DNA from: Flavobacteriales bacterium UBA4466
GTDB taxonomy: Bacteria; Bacteroidota; Bacteroidia; Flavobacteriales_D; Crocinitomicaceae
Assembly: GCA_905182335.1 (NCBI GenBank)
Contig: CAJJBE010000002.1
Coordinates: 194,501-258,500 of the forward strand
DNA: 64,000 bases
Direction of reading: 5' to 3'
A program made the position numbers and the translations under genes. Under the pieces are notes generated by a model, which made no database searches, was not told the DNA's origin, and saw only the letters and a program-made list of their open reading frames with translations. Shown piece by piece: positions 47,097 through 55,528 of this stretch (within the stretch, counting starts at the first letter, position 1; each line of letters starts with the position of its first letter).

Positions 47097-47104
47097 TAGA
47101 TTTG
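47097..47104 (+). promoter_or_regulatory. Predicted -7 element of paaABCD
   Basis: TAGATTTG matches TAnnTTTG exactly and lies 20 bases before the chosen paaA ATG. No clear -33 TTG is present at the usual distance. Confidence 0.4.
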
Positions 47105-47124
47105 TACAATACAATTTTCATAAA

Positions 47125-48072
47125 ATGAAAGAGCAAAACATTTCAATACTTGAACAAAGATTTCAAGAAAAGATCGATAATGATATCAAGATAGAGCCTA
47201 GAGACTGGATGCCTGATAATTATCGACAGACACTTATTCGTCAAATTTCACAGCATGCGCACTCTGAGATAGTTGGTATGTTGCCTGAAGGGAATTGGAT
47301 AACACGTGCGCCAAACCTGCGAAGAAAAGCTGTTCTTTTAGCAAAAGTTCAAGATGAAGCAGGGCACGGATTATATTTGTATAGTGCAACAGAAACATTA
47401 GGTGCTGATCGTGAAGAATTGATTGATGACTTGCATTCAGGTGTTGCTAAATATTCTTCTATATTTAATTACCCAACGGTTACCTGGGCAGATATGGGAG
47501 TAATTGGCTGGTTAGTCGATGGTGCTGCTATAATGAATCAAGTACCCTTGTGTAGATGCTCATATGGGCCATATGCTAGAGCAATGGTACGCGTTTGTAA
47601 GGAAGAATCTTTTCACCAGCGTCAAGGTTTTGAAATTATGACAAATCTAATGAAAGGTACTTCTGAACAAAAAGCAATGGCTCAGGATGCTTTCAACCGT
47701 TTTTGGTGGCCATCTTTAATGATGTTCGGGCCAAGTGATGCTGATTCAAAACATACAGAACAATCTGTGAAATGGAAGATAAAGCGACATACAAATGATG
47801 AGTTACGTCAAATGTTTGTTGATGCAACTATTCCACAGGCTGAGTTAATAGGATTAACAATCCCGGATAAAGATTTAAAGTGGAATGAAGAACGCGGTCA
47901 TTATGATTTTGGAGAAATTAACTGGGATGAATTTTGGCAAGTCGTTAAAGGAAACGGTCCTTGTAACAAAGATCGCGTTGATACAAGAAGAAGAGCAAAA
48001 GAAGAAGGTATGTGGGTTATAGAGGCTGCCAATGCTTATGCTGAAAAAATAAAAGTGAGGAAAGCATCTTAA
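47125..48072 (+). CDS. paaA: 1,2-phenylacetyl-CoA epoxidase catalytic subunit A
   Basis: PaaA is the di-iron catalytic subunit that epoxidises the ring of phenylacetyl-CoA. The 315-residue protein from ATG 47125 has [19 protein letters not shown] and [17 protein letters not shown]. Its iron ligands lie in [20 protein letters not shown] and [16 protein letters not shown]. An in-frame start at 47086 would add 13 residues not typical of the family. It begins the paaABCD operon. The ring-opening and beta-oxidation genes (paaG, Z, J, K) are not in this window. Confidence 0.97.
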   Translation: MKEQNISILEQRFQEKIDNDIKIEPRDWMPDNYRQTLIRQISQHAHSEIVGMLPEGNWITRAPNLRRKAVLLAKVQDEAGHGLYLYSATETLGADREELIDDLHSGVAKYSSIFNYPTVTWADMGVIGWLVDGAAIMNQVPLCRCSYGPYARAMVRVCKEESFHQRQGFEIMTNLMKGTSEQKAMAQDAFNRFWWPSLMMFGPSDADSKHTEQSVKWKIKRHTNDELRQMFVDATIPQAELIGLTIPDKDLKWNEERGHYDFGEINWDEFWQVVKGNGPCNKDRVDTRRRAKEEGMWVIEAANAYAEKIKVRKAS

Positions 48073-48083
48073 TAAGTTATGAC

Positions 48084-48371
48084 ATGACAAATAAAGAATG
48101 GCCCCTTTGGGAGGTATTTATTAGAAGTAAGCAAGGATTGAGTCACAAGCATGTTGGTAGCTTAAGAGCTGCTGATGCGGAAATGGCAATAGAAAATGCA
48201 AGAGATGTTTATACAAGAAGATCTGAAGGAATAAGTATTTGGGTTACTGAGTCAAATAATATGTTCGCATCAAATCCAAATGAAGCAGATTCATTGTATG
48301 AGCCATCAGATTCTAAAATATATAGACACCCAACTTTTTATGAGGTTCCTGATGGAATCGAACACATGTAA
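48084..48371 (+). CDS. paaB: 1,2-phenylacetyl-CoA epoxidase subunit B
   Basis: This 95-residue structural subunit bridges the PaaAC heterodimers. The sequence WPLWEVFIRSKQGLSHKHVG, followed by SLRAADAEMAIENARDVYTRR and VPDGIEHM at the end, is the standard PaaB pattern. It lies between paaA (11 bp) and paaC. Confidence 0.97.
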   Translation: MTNKEWPLWEVFIRSKQGLSHKHVGSLRAADAEMAIENARDVYTRRSEGISIWVTESNNMFASNPNEADSLYEPSDSKIYRHPTFYEVPDGIEHM

Positions 48372-48383
48372 TTTTACTTATTG

Positions 48384-49133
48384 ATGAATTCCTTATTTGA
48401 ATACTTATTAAGATTAGGTGATGATAGCCTAATTATTGGACATAGATTATCTGAATGGTGCGGTCATGGGCCAATTTTAGAAGAGGATATTGCAATGACT
48501 AACCTTTCATTAGATTTTATTGGTCAAGCAACTTCTATTTATAAATATGCTGGTGAGGTAGAGGATAAGGGTAGGTCTGCAGATGATTTAGCTTTCCTTA
48601 GGTTTGATAGAGAATATAAAAACTTAATATTGTTAGAGCAACCAAATGGAGATTTTGGGATGACTATGATGAAACAATTTCTTTTTGATTCATATCGCAA
48701 ACCTCTATTTGAAAGACTGATTCATTCTTCTGATGATATGATTGCTGCAATTGCTGCAAAGTCATTAAAAGAGACCAAGTATCATTTAAAACATTCTTCT
48801 GAATGGATTATTAGATTAGGTGATGGTACAGAAGAATCGCGTAATAGAGTTCAGGATTCTTTGGACACTCTATGGAGATATACATCTGAGTTGTTTTTTG
48901 AAGATTCTGTAGATGAGGAATTGAAATCATCAGGTATAGTTCCTTCTATGGATGGTATTAAAAAAGACTGGTCAAGTTATGTGGGTGAAATACTAAATCG
49001 TGCTACTTTAACTATACCAATAAACAATTGGGAACAAGAAGGTGGTCGAAAAGGAATGCATTCTGAACATTTAGGATATATTCTTACCGAACTTCAGTAT
49101 ATGCAGCGTGCTTACCCAGGAATGGAATGGTAG
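48384..49133 (+). CDS. paaC: 1,2-phenylacetyl-CoA epoxidase subunit C
   Basis: This 249-residue ferritin-like structural partner of PaaA has LRLGDDSLIIGHRLSEWCGHGP and DIAMTNLSLDFIGQATSIY, then KYHLKHSSEWIIRLGDGTEES. I chose the ATG at 48384; a TTG just before it also lies in frame. The end overlaps the paaD start by 7 bp. Confidence 0.97.
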   Translation: MNSLFEYLLRLGDDSLIIGHRLSEWCGHGPILEEDIAMTNLSLDFIGQATSIYKYAGEVEDKGRSADDLAFLRFDREYKNLILLEQPNGDFGMTMMKQFLFDSYRKPLFERLIHSSDDMIAAIAAKSLKETKYHLKHSSEWIIRLGDGTEESRNRVQDSLDTLWRYTSELFFEDSVDEELKSSGIVPSMDGIKKDWSSYVGEILNRATLTIPINNWEQEGGRKGMHSEHLGYILTELQYMQRAYPGMEW

Positions 49134-49612
49134 CAGAAAAAGATGTTTGGAACTATTTAGAGGAGGTCTTCGATCCTGAAGTACCTGTTTTAACAGTTTT
49201 AGATTTAGGCATAGTTCAAAAAGTTAAGGTTGTAGGTTCAAGTATACATGTTGTAATAACTCCAACTTATACTGGTTGTCCAGCAATGCAGCGCATTGAG
49301 GAGGACATTATAGAAAAGCTTAATGAGAAAGGTGATTTTGAGGTAAGTGTTGATTTAGTACTTTCTCCAGCTTGGACTACAGATTGGATTAGCGAAGAAG
49401 GAAAACGAAAATTGAAGGAATACGGAATAGCTCCTCCTGAGGACGAAGCTGACAAGAGTGTTCTTTTTGCTGAACAAACAGTTGTCCCATGTCCTAATTG
49501 TGATGAAAAGGACACAAAAATGATAAGTCATTTTGGGAGTACAGCATGTAAAGCGCATTATCAATGTAATTCATGCTTAGAGCCTTTTGATTACTTTAAA
49601 TGTTTAAGGTAG
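49127..49612 (+). CDS. paaD: 1,2-phenylacetyl-CoA epoxidase subunit D (metal-sulfur cluster maturation factor)
   Basis: This 161-residue protein has an N-terminal MIP18/DUF59 domain (EVFDPEVPVLTVLDLGIVQKV and YTGCPAMQRIEEDI). Its C-terminal zinc-ribbon-like part has two Cys pairs (VPCPNCDEKDT, YQCNSCLEPF) separated by STACKAHY. PaaD probably helps assemble the [2Fe-2S] cluster of PaaE. It is the last gene of the operon and is followed by a strong hairpin. Confidence 0.95.
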   Translation: MVAEKDVWNYLEEVFDPEVPVLTVLDLGIVQKVKVVGSSIHVVITPTYTGCPAMQRIEEDIIEKLNEKGDFEVSVDLVLSPAWTTDWISEEGKRKLKEYGIAPPEDEADKSVLFAEQTVVPCPNCDEKDTKMISHFGSTACKAHYQCNSCLEPFDYFKCLR

Positions 49613-49716
49613 CTTCATTTAAAAAAAAAGCTTAGACTGGTAAATATTCTCAATTAAACCAATCACAAAAAAATCAGAATAATTTGATTGTCCAGAGAAC
49701 TTAAGTAAAAATAAAG

Positions 49717-49760
49717 TTCATAAAAAAGGACGATGTGAAAACACCGCCCTTTTTTATGAA
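49717..49760. terminator. Bidirectional terminator between paaD and the P5C dehydrogenase gene
   Basis: The arms are TTCATAAAAAAGG and CCTTTTTTATGAA (13 bp, perfect). They enclose a short imperfect stem and a GAAA-type loop. It serves convergent genes on both sides. Confidence 0.88.
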
Positions 49761-49768
49761 ATTTATTC

Positions 49769-51397
49769 TTAGCCTAAAAAAGGATATCTATAATCATTTG
49801 CAGGAATAAACGTTTCTTTAATTGTTCTTGCTGAAGTCCAACGCAATAAGTTCATTGGTGCTCCGGCTTTATCATTTGTTCCTGACCCTCTAGCACCACC
49901 AAATGGTTGTTGACCAACAACTGCACCTGTTGGCTTGTCATTGATGTAGAAGTTGCCGGCTGCATTCTCTAGCTTTTTCATTGCTAGGTTTATAGCATAA
50001 CGATCATTCGAAATGATAGAACCAGTTAATGCATAATCAGAAGTACCATCAACTAAATCAAGTGTCTCTTCAAATTTATTCTCGTCATAAACGTAAATAG
50101 TCATTACAGGACCAAAAATTTCTTCACAAATTGTTTTGAATTTTGGATTTGTAGTCACAACTACTGTTGGTTCGATGAAATATCCTTTAGATTTATCATA
50201 TTCCCCACCAATAATTATTTCAGCATCATCTTGAGTTTTAACGAAGTCGATATATCCAGCAATATTGTCAAACGATTTCTCGTCAATAACAGCATTTATA
50301 AAATTTGAAGTGTCCTCAGGAGAACCCATTTTAAATGAACTTACCTGATCGATAATTATTTGTTTTACATCTGCCCAAATATTAGTTGGGATATAAGCTC
50401 TAGAAGCAGCAGAACATTTTTGTCCTTGGAATTCAAAGGAACCTCTTGTCACAGCCGTTGCAACTTCAGCAGCATCAGATGACTTATGAACCATTATAAA
50501 ATCTTTACCTCCAGTTTCACCTACAATTCTTGGATAGCTTCTATATTTTTCAATATTGTTTCCAATTTCTCTCCAAAGATGTCTAAATACACTAGTCGAT
50601 CCGGTGAAATGAAGGCCAGCAAAGTTTCTGTTTTTAAAAACAACATCACCAGCAACAGGTCCGTCAACAGATACTAAGTTGATTACTCCATCAGGAAGAC
50701 CTGCAGCTTTGAATAACTCCATAATAACTTGGGCAGAGTACATTTGAGATTCAGCCGGTTTCCAAACTACAACATTCCCCATCATAGCTGGGGCAGCACA
50801 TAAATTTGCGCAAATTGAAGTAAAGTTAAATGGTGTGATTGCAAATACAAATCCTTCTAGTGGACGGTATTCTAATCTGTTCCACATTCCAGGTAAAGAA
50901 TCTGGCTGTTGCTTATAAATATCAGTCATGTATTGAACATTGAACTTGAAAAAGTCAATTAATTCACATGCAGCATCAATTTCAGCTTGAAAGACATTTT
51001 TAGACTGAGCCAGCATAGTTGCGGCATTCATTCTATCTCTAAAAGGGCCTGCTAATAAATCTGCAGCTTTTAAGAAAATTGCAGCTCTATGCTCCCAAGG
51101 TAAGTTTGCCCACTCTTCACGAGCAGCCATTGCAGAATCGATGGCAGCATTTACATGACTTGCATCTCCATAGTTAAAGTGTCCCAAAATTTTCCCGTGT
51201 TCATGTGGGGGAGACATTGGAATCTTATTATTCGTACGAATCTCTTCACCATTGATGTGCATTGGCACATCAATAGGACTTTGATTGTACATCTCTTTAT
51301 ATTTTGCAATTAAGCTTGTATGCTCAGGAGAACCAGGAGCATACTCTTTTACAGGTTCGTTAATTGCGGTTGGAACTTTAGAAAGTGCGTTTGACAT
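49769..51397 (-). CDS. L-glutamate gamma-semialdehyde (1-pyrroline-5-carboxylate) dehydrogenase
   Basis: This 542-residue aldehyde dehydrogenase oxidises glutamate semialdehyde to glutamate in proline and arginine breakdown. The N-terminal IDVPMHINGEEIRT and WEHRAAIFLKAADLL fit the stand-alone P5CDH type. The catalytic Glu is in GETGGKDFIMVH and the catalytic Cys in FEFQGQKCSAASRAYI. The C-terminus has PFGGARGSGTNDKAG and ends YRYPFLG. It has its own promoter match and is transcribed away from the cassette-like module. Confidence 0.94.
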   Translation of the reverse strand: MSNALSKVPTAINEPVKEYAPGSPEHTSLIAKYKEMYNQSPIDVPMHINGEEIRTNNKIPMSPPHEHGKILGHFNYGDASHVNAAIDSAMAAREEWANLPWEHRAAIFLKAADLLAGPFRDRMNAATMLAQSKNVFQAEIDAACELIDFFKFNVQYMTDIYKQQPDSLPGMWNRLEYRPLEGFVFAITPFNFTSICANLCAAPAMMGNVVVWKPAESQMYSAQVIMELFKAAGLPDGVINLVSVDGPVAGDVVFKNRNFAGLHFTGSTSVFRHLWREIGNNIEKYRSYPRIVGETGGKDFIMVHKSSDAAEVATAVTRGSFEFQGQKCSAASRAYIPTNIWADVKQIIIDQVSSFKMGSPEDTSNFINAVIDEKSFDNIAGYIDFVKTQDDAEIIIGGEYDKSKGYFIEPTVVVTTNPKFKTICEEIFGPVMTIYVYDENKFEETLDLVDGTSDYALTGSIISNDRYAINLAMKKLENAAGNFYINDKPTGAVVGQQPFGGARGSGTNDKAGAPMNLLRWTSARTIKETFIPANDYRYPFLG

Positions 51398-51413
51398 AAT
51401 AAAATTGTTTTTG

Positions 51414-51444
51414 CAAAAGTAATCATTGTTGTTTATCCTGACAA
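51414..51444 (-). promoter_or_regulatory. Predicted promoter of the P5C dehydrogenase gene
   Basis: On the minus strand TTG (51444-51442), 20 bases, then TACTTTTG (51421-51414) match the consensus exactly. It lies 17 bases before the ATG at 51397. Confidence 0.55.
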
Positions 51445-51472
51445 AGTAAGTTCTTTTTAATTTAATCCTTGA

Positions 51473-51580
51473 TTAAATTACGCTTCACAGCGTATTGTAC
51501 GAGGTACAGGCGATGTTGCAAGAATACTAGAAAACGGAAACTTATACTACAGTGGATTTGAATTTTCAAAAAGAAATTAA
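51473..51580 (+). pseudogene. Possible 3' gene remnant, unrecognised
   Basis: A 35-codon frame without a start codon ends in TAA at 51578-51580 and reads RIVRGTGDVARILENGN then LYYSGFEFSKRN. It looks like the tail of a protein, and a strong terminator follows 40 bases later. The upstream part is closed by TGA at 51470-51472. It may be what is left of a gene cut off by rearrangement at this site, but a chance frame cannot be excluded. Confidence 0.35.
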
Positions 51581-51620
51581 CAAAAATTTTCATAATGTCA
51601 ATACAAATAAATAATAATTA

Positions 51621-51656
51621 AAAAATAAACCCACTCATTTGAGTGGGTTTATTTTT
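51621..51656. terminator. Strong palindromic terminator left of the cassette-like module
   Basis: Perfect 17-bp arms (AAAAATAAACCCACTCA and its complement) surround two T, with T and A runs on both sides. It could terminate transcription from either direction. It is immediately followed by the left 31-bp repeat. Confidence 0.88.
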
Positions 51657-51659
51657 GGT

Positions 51660-51690
51660 GGGCCTTACGGTGCCAGTTTCGAACTTTTTT
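51660..51690 (+). repeat. Left 31-bp imperfect direct repeat of the module
   Basis: It comprises GGGCCTTACGGT, six variable bases, and TTCGAACTTTTTT. The same 12 + 6 + 13 layout occurs at 54876-54906 with only the middle six bases different. The two copies are 3216 bp apart. Confidence 0.9.
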
Positions 51691-51783
51691 AGAAAATTAA
51701 AATAATTAGAAACTTCACCCTTAGGCGTGAAATTAATTTTAGATATTTGTCGCATAATTGCATAGGTTGTGATCCTGCTACCA

Positions 51784-51796
51784 ATTGTTGGCAGTA
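51784..51796 (+). repeat. Left 13-bp inner inverted repeat
   Basis: ATTGTTGGCAGTA is the exact reverse complement of 54817-54829. It lies 16 bp before the sigma factor start, so the two copies bracket the three genes closely. Confidence 0.85.
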
Positions 51797-51812
51797 ATTA
51801 AAATAAAAAAAT

Positions 51813-52688
51813 ATGAATCCATTTTCGAATACCTATAATTCAGATGCATCTGATAGAGAATTATTTAAACGAATCAAAGAAGGCGATAAGAATTCCTTAA
51901 ACACTTTGATTAGTCGCCATCAGCCTTTTATCTATAATATTGCTTGGAAAATGACAGGTGACTCCGTAACTGCCGAAGATCTATCTCAGGAAGCATTATT
52001 AAAGATCATTTCAAATTTAGGTTCTTTCAAACACAAAAGTTCTTTTCGTACTTGGGCGTATAGAATAGTGAGAAACCATTTTTTAAATGACACAAAAAAA
52101 CCATCGCCATTATTTTCGACAAAATTTGAAGAGTTAGGAGACAGACTTGATGCAATTGAGAATATCCAATTATCAATTGAAGATCAGATGGCAAAAGCTG
52201 AAGAAATAAGAGAGGTTAGATTACAATGCTTATCAGGAATGCTACTGTGCTTGACTAAAGAGCAACGTATCATTTATATTATCGGTGAAGTTTTTGGAGC
52301 TGATCACAACATTGGCTCTGAAATTATGGACATTTCAAAAGCCAACTACCGAATGAAATTAAGCAAGTCCAGAAAAGACCTTCAGAATTTTATGTTAAAT
52401 AAATGCGGATTAGTAAATAAAGCCAATCCCTGCAGATGCCATAAAAAAGTAACTATAGCTATTGAAACCAAAATGATAAATGCCAAAAATCTACTTTTCA
52501 ACAAGAAGAAGTTTTCAACCTTCAAAGAAGCACTAGAAGAGGATGCAAATACGCTGGTAAACAAGTCAGATCAGATATATGTTGAGCTGCATCGGGACAA
52601 CAGTTTCAAAACCGATTTTGATAAAAAGAACTTCATTGCTATGCTTCTGGAAAGTAAAGACTGGCGGGCTCGTCTTCACCTAAATTAA
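51813..52688 (+). CDS. ECF-like sigma factor with a long C-terminal extension
   Basis: This 291-residue protein has a normal ECF core: region 2 (DKNSLNTLISRHQPFIYNIA, DLSQEALLKIISNLGSFKH, FRTWAYRIVRNHFLNDTKK) and a region 4-like part (LTKEQRIIYIIGEVFGADH, IGSEIMDISKANYRMKLSK). About 100 extra residues follow (beyond about 195), including a Cys/His motif NPCRCHKK, a Lys-rich stretch and a short domain ending LLESKDWRARLHLN. The extension may sense a signal or act as a built-in regulator; no domain was recognised. It is the first gene of the repeat-bounded module, with a hydrolase 66 bp downstream. Confidence 0.85.
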   Translation: MNPFSNTYNSDASDRELFKRIKEGDKNSLNTLISRHQPFIYNIAWKMTGDSVTAEDLSQEALLKIISNLGSFKHKSSFRTWAYRIVRNHFLNDTKKPSPLFSTKFEELGDRLDAIENIQLSIEDQMAKAEEIREVRLQCLSGMLLCLTKEQRIIYIIGEVFGADHNIGSEIMDISKANYRMKLSKSRKDLQNFMLNKCGLVNKANPCRCHKKVTIAIETKMINAKNLLFNKKKFSTFKEALEEDANTLVNKSDQIYVELHRDNSFKTDFDKKNFIAMLLESKDWRARLHLN

Positions 52689-52754
52689 TTTTTTTTTCAA
52701 AAAGTCTTTGCACATCATTATTCTTCCTTGTCTAAGTAAGAAAAAAGAATAATT

Positions 52755-53825
52755 ATGAAAAAGCAAAGTAATCATCGAATCGGAATTTACTCGCTTAGTA
52801 GTGACAGTAAAACAATTGATTCACCAGTACTATTCAAGAGGATAAACATACTCACTATATGTCTCTTATTTTTGGTTAACACGCTGCAGGCTCAAAAAAT
52901 TTATCCTGGTAAAGCATCAAAAATTGAGGCCGGAATCTCAGCCGATTTTCCCTACGAATCTAAGTACATCAATATTGGGGTACACAAAATACACTATGTA
53001 GAATCAGGCGAAGGAGATCCTGTTCTTCTACTCCATGGATTTCCATCCTCTACCTACGTATGGAGAAATGTAATCAACAAAATTGATACGAAAAAACGAG
53101 TAATTGCAATCGATTTTCTTGGTTTTGGAAAATCTTCTTTTCCTGAGAACCGAAACGTTTCTGCTGAGGCACAATATCAGATGCTGGTAGATTTTATCAA
53201 AGCAAAAGAATTGGAAAATCTAACCTTTTGGATTCATGACCTAGGATCAATTGTAGGAATGATGTATGCCACTCGAGTGCCTGAGAATGTTAAGGGAATC
53301 GCCATGTTTGAAGCACCGTTTATGCCTACCTCCTATTTTTATAAGTATCTTCCGTTAAATTTAAAGTTAGTGATGAGATTAACGAAATCTCCTAAAAAAG
53401 CTAAAAAGCTATATGTAGAGAAAAATTACGTTGGTAAGAAATTCCCCCAAATTCTAACCAAACGAAAACTATCAAAGGAAGAACTCGCCGAATATGCAGC
53501 TCCATTCGAAAATAAAGAAAGAAGATATGCTGCCTTGTACGGGCCGGATCCTGCTCAAATGTCCGCAAAAAAAGGAAAAGGAAAATCTGAATTTGAAAAG
53601 TTGATCAATGGATTGGCGGAGCAATTCAAACAAACCGATATTCCCATTCTTTACTTCTATGCAAAAACAGGTTTCCTTAACAGGAAAAAAGGAGTTGCTT
53701 ATGCAAGAGAACACTTTAAGAATTACGAGGAGTTTTATGTGGGCAAAGGCAAACATTTTCTAACAGAGAGTCATCCTCAAAAAATGAGCGAAGTGTTTAA
53801 TAATTGGTACCAATCTCTCAAATAA
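52755..53825 (+). CDS. Alpha/beta-hydrolase, haloalkane dehalogenase/epoxide hydrolase-like, with N-terminal export signal
   Basis: This 356-residue protein has an oxyanion-hole segment LLLHGFPSSTYVWRNVI and a nucleophile elbow FWIHDLGSIVGMMYA, where Asp replaces Ser as in dehalogenases and epoxide hydrolases. The catalytic His is near the end (VGKGKHFLTESHP). A hydrophobic segment with a possible cleavage site (ILTICLLFLVNTLQAQ) lies at residues 31-46, behind an unusually long 30-residue polar N-terminus. A shorter start is possible, but no closer ATG is evident. It sits between the module's sigma factor and SDR. The substrate is unknown. Confidence 0.85.
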   Translation: MKKQSNHRIGIYSLSSDSKTIDSPVLFKRINILTICLLFLVNTLQAQKIYPGKASKIEAGISADFPYESKYINIGVHKIHYVESGEGDPVLLLHGFPSSTYVWRNVINKIDTKKRVIAIDFLGFGKSSFPENRNVSAEAQYQMLVDFIKAKELENLTFWIHDLGSIVGMMYATRVPENVKGIAMFEAPFMPTSYFYKYLPLNLKLVMRLTKSPKKAKKLYVEKNYVGKKFPQILTKRKLSKEELAEYAAPFENKERRYAALYGPDPAQMSAKKGKGKSEFEKLINGLAEQFKQTDIPILYFYAKTGFLNRKKGVAYAREHFKNYEEFYVGKGKHFLTESHPQKMSEVFNNWYQSLK

Positions 53826-53839
53826 AAAAGAATAAAATT

Positions 53840-54748
53840 ATGAGTTTTAATATAGATAATATCCCGAATCAGGAAGGCAAAATTGCCATTGTAACGGGTG
53901 CAAACATTGGCTTAGGCTTCGAAACAGCAAAAGCTTTAGCCAAGAAAAAAGTAAAAGTCATCATGGCATGCAGAAGCATTGAAAAATCAAACAAAGCCAT
54001 AGATAAAATAATTAAAGACATACCTAATGCAAAATTGGAAACAATGCATTTGGATTTGAGCAGCCAGGCATCTATTCGACAATTTACTAAAACGTTTAAA
54101 GCTGAATACACATCTTTAGACTTGCTAATCAATAATGCAGGAGTAATGCTCACTCCTTATGATAAAACCGAAGATGGATTTGAATTACAAATTGGTGTAA
54201 ATCATTTAGGTCACTTCTTGCTCACAGGATTGTTGCTCGAAACAATGGACACAACTAAAGGAGCAAGGATTATTTCACTTAGCTCTATGGCACACAGAAT
54301 GGGAACTATTAATTTCGAAGATTTACAATCTGAAAAATCCTACAATAGATTACAAGCCTATAATCAAAGTAAACTTGCTTGTTTGATGTTTGCACTTGAA
54401 TTAGACAGAAGATTAAAAGAAAAAGATAGCAATACAATCTCTCTTGCGGCTCATCCGGGGGCATCACCTGAAACGAATTTGGTAAGGCACATGACTAAAG
54501 TCGAATCGTTCTTGTTGGCTATTTTCAAACCTCTGATTTCACATAGTAACGAGAATGGTGCTCTTCCAACTTTAATGGCAGCACTACATTATCCGGTAAA
54601 AGGAGGCGAATACTTTGGTCCAACTGGGTTTAGCGAAACTAAAGGTAAACCCGGCAAAGCCAAAATCGCCAAACGGGCGATGAACAAAGATGTAGCTAAA
54701 AGATTGTGGGACGTTTCTGAAAATTTAATGGGAATAAGCTATCTGTAG
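53840..54748 (+). CDS. Short-chain dehydrogenase (retinol dehydrogenase/WWOX-like)
   Basis: This 302-residue SDR has cofactor motif IVTGANIGLGFETAKAL, NNAGVMLTPYDKTEDGFELQ, NHLGHFLLTGLLL, and the catalytic ISLSSMAHRMG with YNQSKLACLMF. The GVNHLGHF and AHPG-type segments place it with the retinol/protochlorophyllide-like group. I chose the ATG at 53840, after the hydrolase stop; an in-frame start at 53804 overlaps the hydrolase. It is the last gene of the module, and the attC-like stem-loop follows 68 bp later. Confidence 0.9.
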   Translation: MSFNIDNIPNQEGKIAIVTGANIGLGFETAKALAKKKVKVIMACRSIEKSNKAIDKIIKDIPNAKLETMHLDLSSQASIRQFTKTFKAEYTSLDLLINNAGVMLTPYDKTEDGFELQIGVNHLGHFLLTGLLLETMDTTKGARIISLSSMAHRMGTINFEDLQSEKSYNRLQAYNQSKLACLMFALELDRRLKEKDSNTISLAAHPGASPETNLVRHMTKVESFLLAIFKPLISHSNENGALPTLMAALHYPVKGGEYFGPTGFSETKGKPGKAKIAKRAMNKDVAKRLWDVSENLMGISYL

Positions 54749-54816
54749 AATAAATATTTATTAATTTACACTATTAGTTTTGAAGATATTCTTTAATTCC
54801 CTTGCTGAGAAAAACC

Positions 54817-54875
54817 TACTGCCAACAATGGCTAAAACGTTCATAGCCAGCAAAAGTTGGCTACGCCGTTTAGCC
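54817..54875 (+). repeat. attC-like nested stem-loop at the right end of the module
   Basis: The outer arms GGCTAAAACG (54830-54839) and CGTTTAGCC (54867-54875) enclose inner arms TAGCCAGC (54844-54851) and GTTGGCTA (54856-54863) with an AAAA loop. The inner stem has one G-T wobble, and the outer stem has a one-base bulge. The segment begins with the 13-bp inverted repeat TACTGCCAACAAT. The layout resembles a folded cassette recombination site, but the classical RYYYAAC/GTTRRRY cores are not an exact match. Confidence 0.6.
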
Positions 54876-54906
54876 GGGCCTTACGGTCCTAAGTTCGAAC
54901 TTTTTT
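54876..54906 (+). repeat. Right 31-bp imperfect direct repeat of the module
   Basis: This is the second copy of the 12 + 6 + 13 repeat seen at 51660-51690. It directly follows the stem-loop. Its centre AAGTTCGAACTT is a perfect 12-bp palindrome. Confidence 0.9.
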
Positions 54907-54937
54907 CTAGAGAATAGTTTGAGCTAAACCATTAAAA

Positions 54938-55324
54938 TTAATTTAACTTTCCAGGATATTCAAGCTTAAATTTTGGCACATATACATGAAAAAGGCTCGT
55001 GTCATCTAGATTTTTAAATGTATAGAACCCTTTCATTTGACCTAAGTCAGAGTATATCTCACAACCACTAGTATATTTAAACTTCTCCATAGGCTTAAGT
55101 ATAGGTTGCTCCCCAATTACACCTTGTCCATTTACATATTGGATTTCATTGAGTGAATCAAAGATATGCCAATCACGTACAAGTAGTTGCACCTCAAAAT
55201 CATTCGTGTTTTCAATCATTATCTTATAATTAAAAAAGTAATGTGAAGTTGCAATGTCCGAAAGGTCAGGTCTATAATTTGTTGATACAGATATTTGGAT
55301 TCCGGATGTAATTAATGTGTCCAT
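54938..55324 (-). CDS. apaG: ApaG-domain protein
   Basis: This 128-residue single-domain protein of the ApaG (DUF525) family has a fibronectin-like fold. It has ITSGIQISVSTNYRPDLSD at the N-terminus, FFNYKIMIENTNDFEVQLL, VRDWHIFDS, GQGVIGEQPILKPMEKFKY, and MKGFYTF near the end. The molecular function is not settled; it is linked to metal tolerance and nucleotide binding in other species. I chose the ATG at 55324; an in-frame TTG at 55339 is less likely. It lies just right of the cassette-like module. Confidence 0.93.
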   Translation of the reverse strand: MDTLITSGIQISVSTNYRPDLSDIATSHYFFNYKIMIENTNDFEVQLLVRDWHIFDSLNEIQYVNGQGVIGEQPILKPMEKFKYTSGCEIYSDLGQMKGFYTFKNLDDTSLFHVYVPKFKLEYPGKLN

Positions 55325-55528
55325 ATTAGCTTGTTTCAATTCTAAGATAATAAATAATATTACATATAATTACTGATTGTATATACGTTAATATGTTCTA
55401 GTTAAAGGCGATTACCTTATTTATAATCAATCTAAATTATGTGTTATGACAATCTTCAGTCTTTTCTTCTAATAACATTGAAGTTGAATTTTATATTTTT
55501 GCATTTGTATTTATAAACGCTTTAATGC
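55325..55528. other. Intergenic region between apaG and nqrA
   Basis: This is a divergent spacer. An exact TAnnTTTG match (TATTTTTG, 55494-55501) lies 27 bases before nqrA and is probably its -7 element, though no TTG sits at the usual distance. Nothing else was recognised. Confidence 0.4.

Noticed and set aside
54891..54902. TTCGAA-type sequence resembling a tRNA T-loop in the right repeat
   Set aside because: No acceptor stem, D arm or anticodon arm can be drawn around it, and the same motif in the left repeat is changed. It is a palindrome within the direct repeat, not a tRNA.
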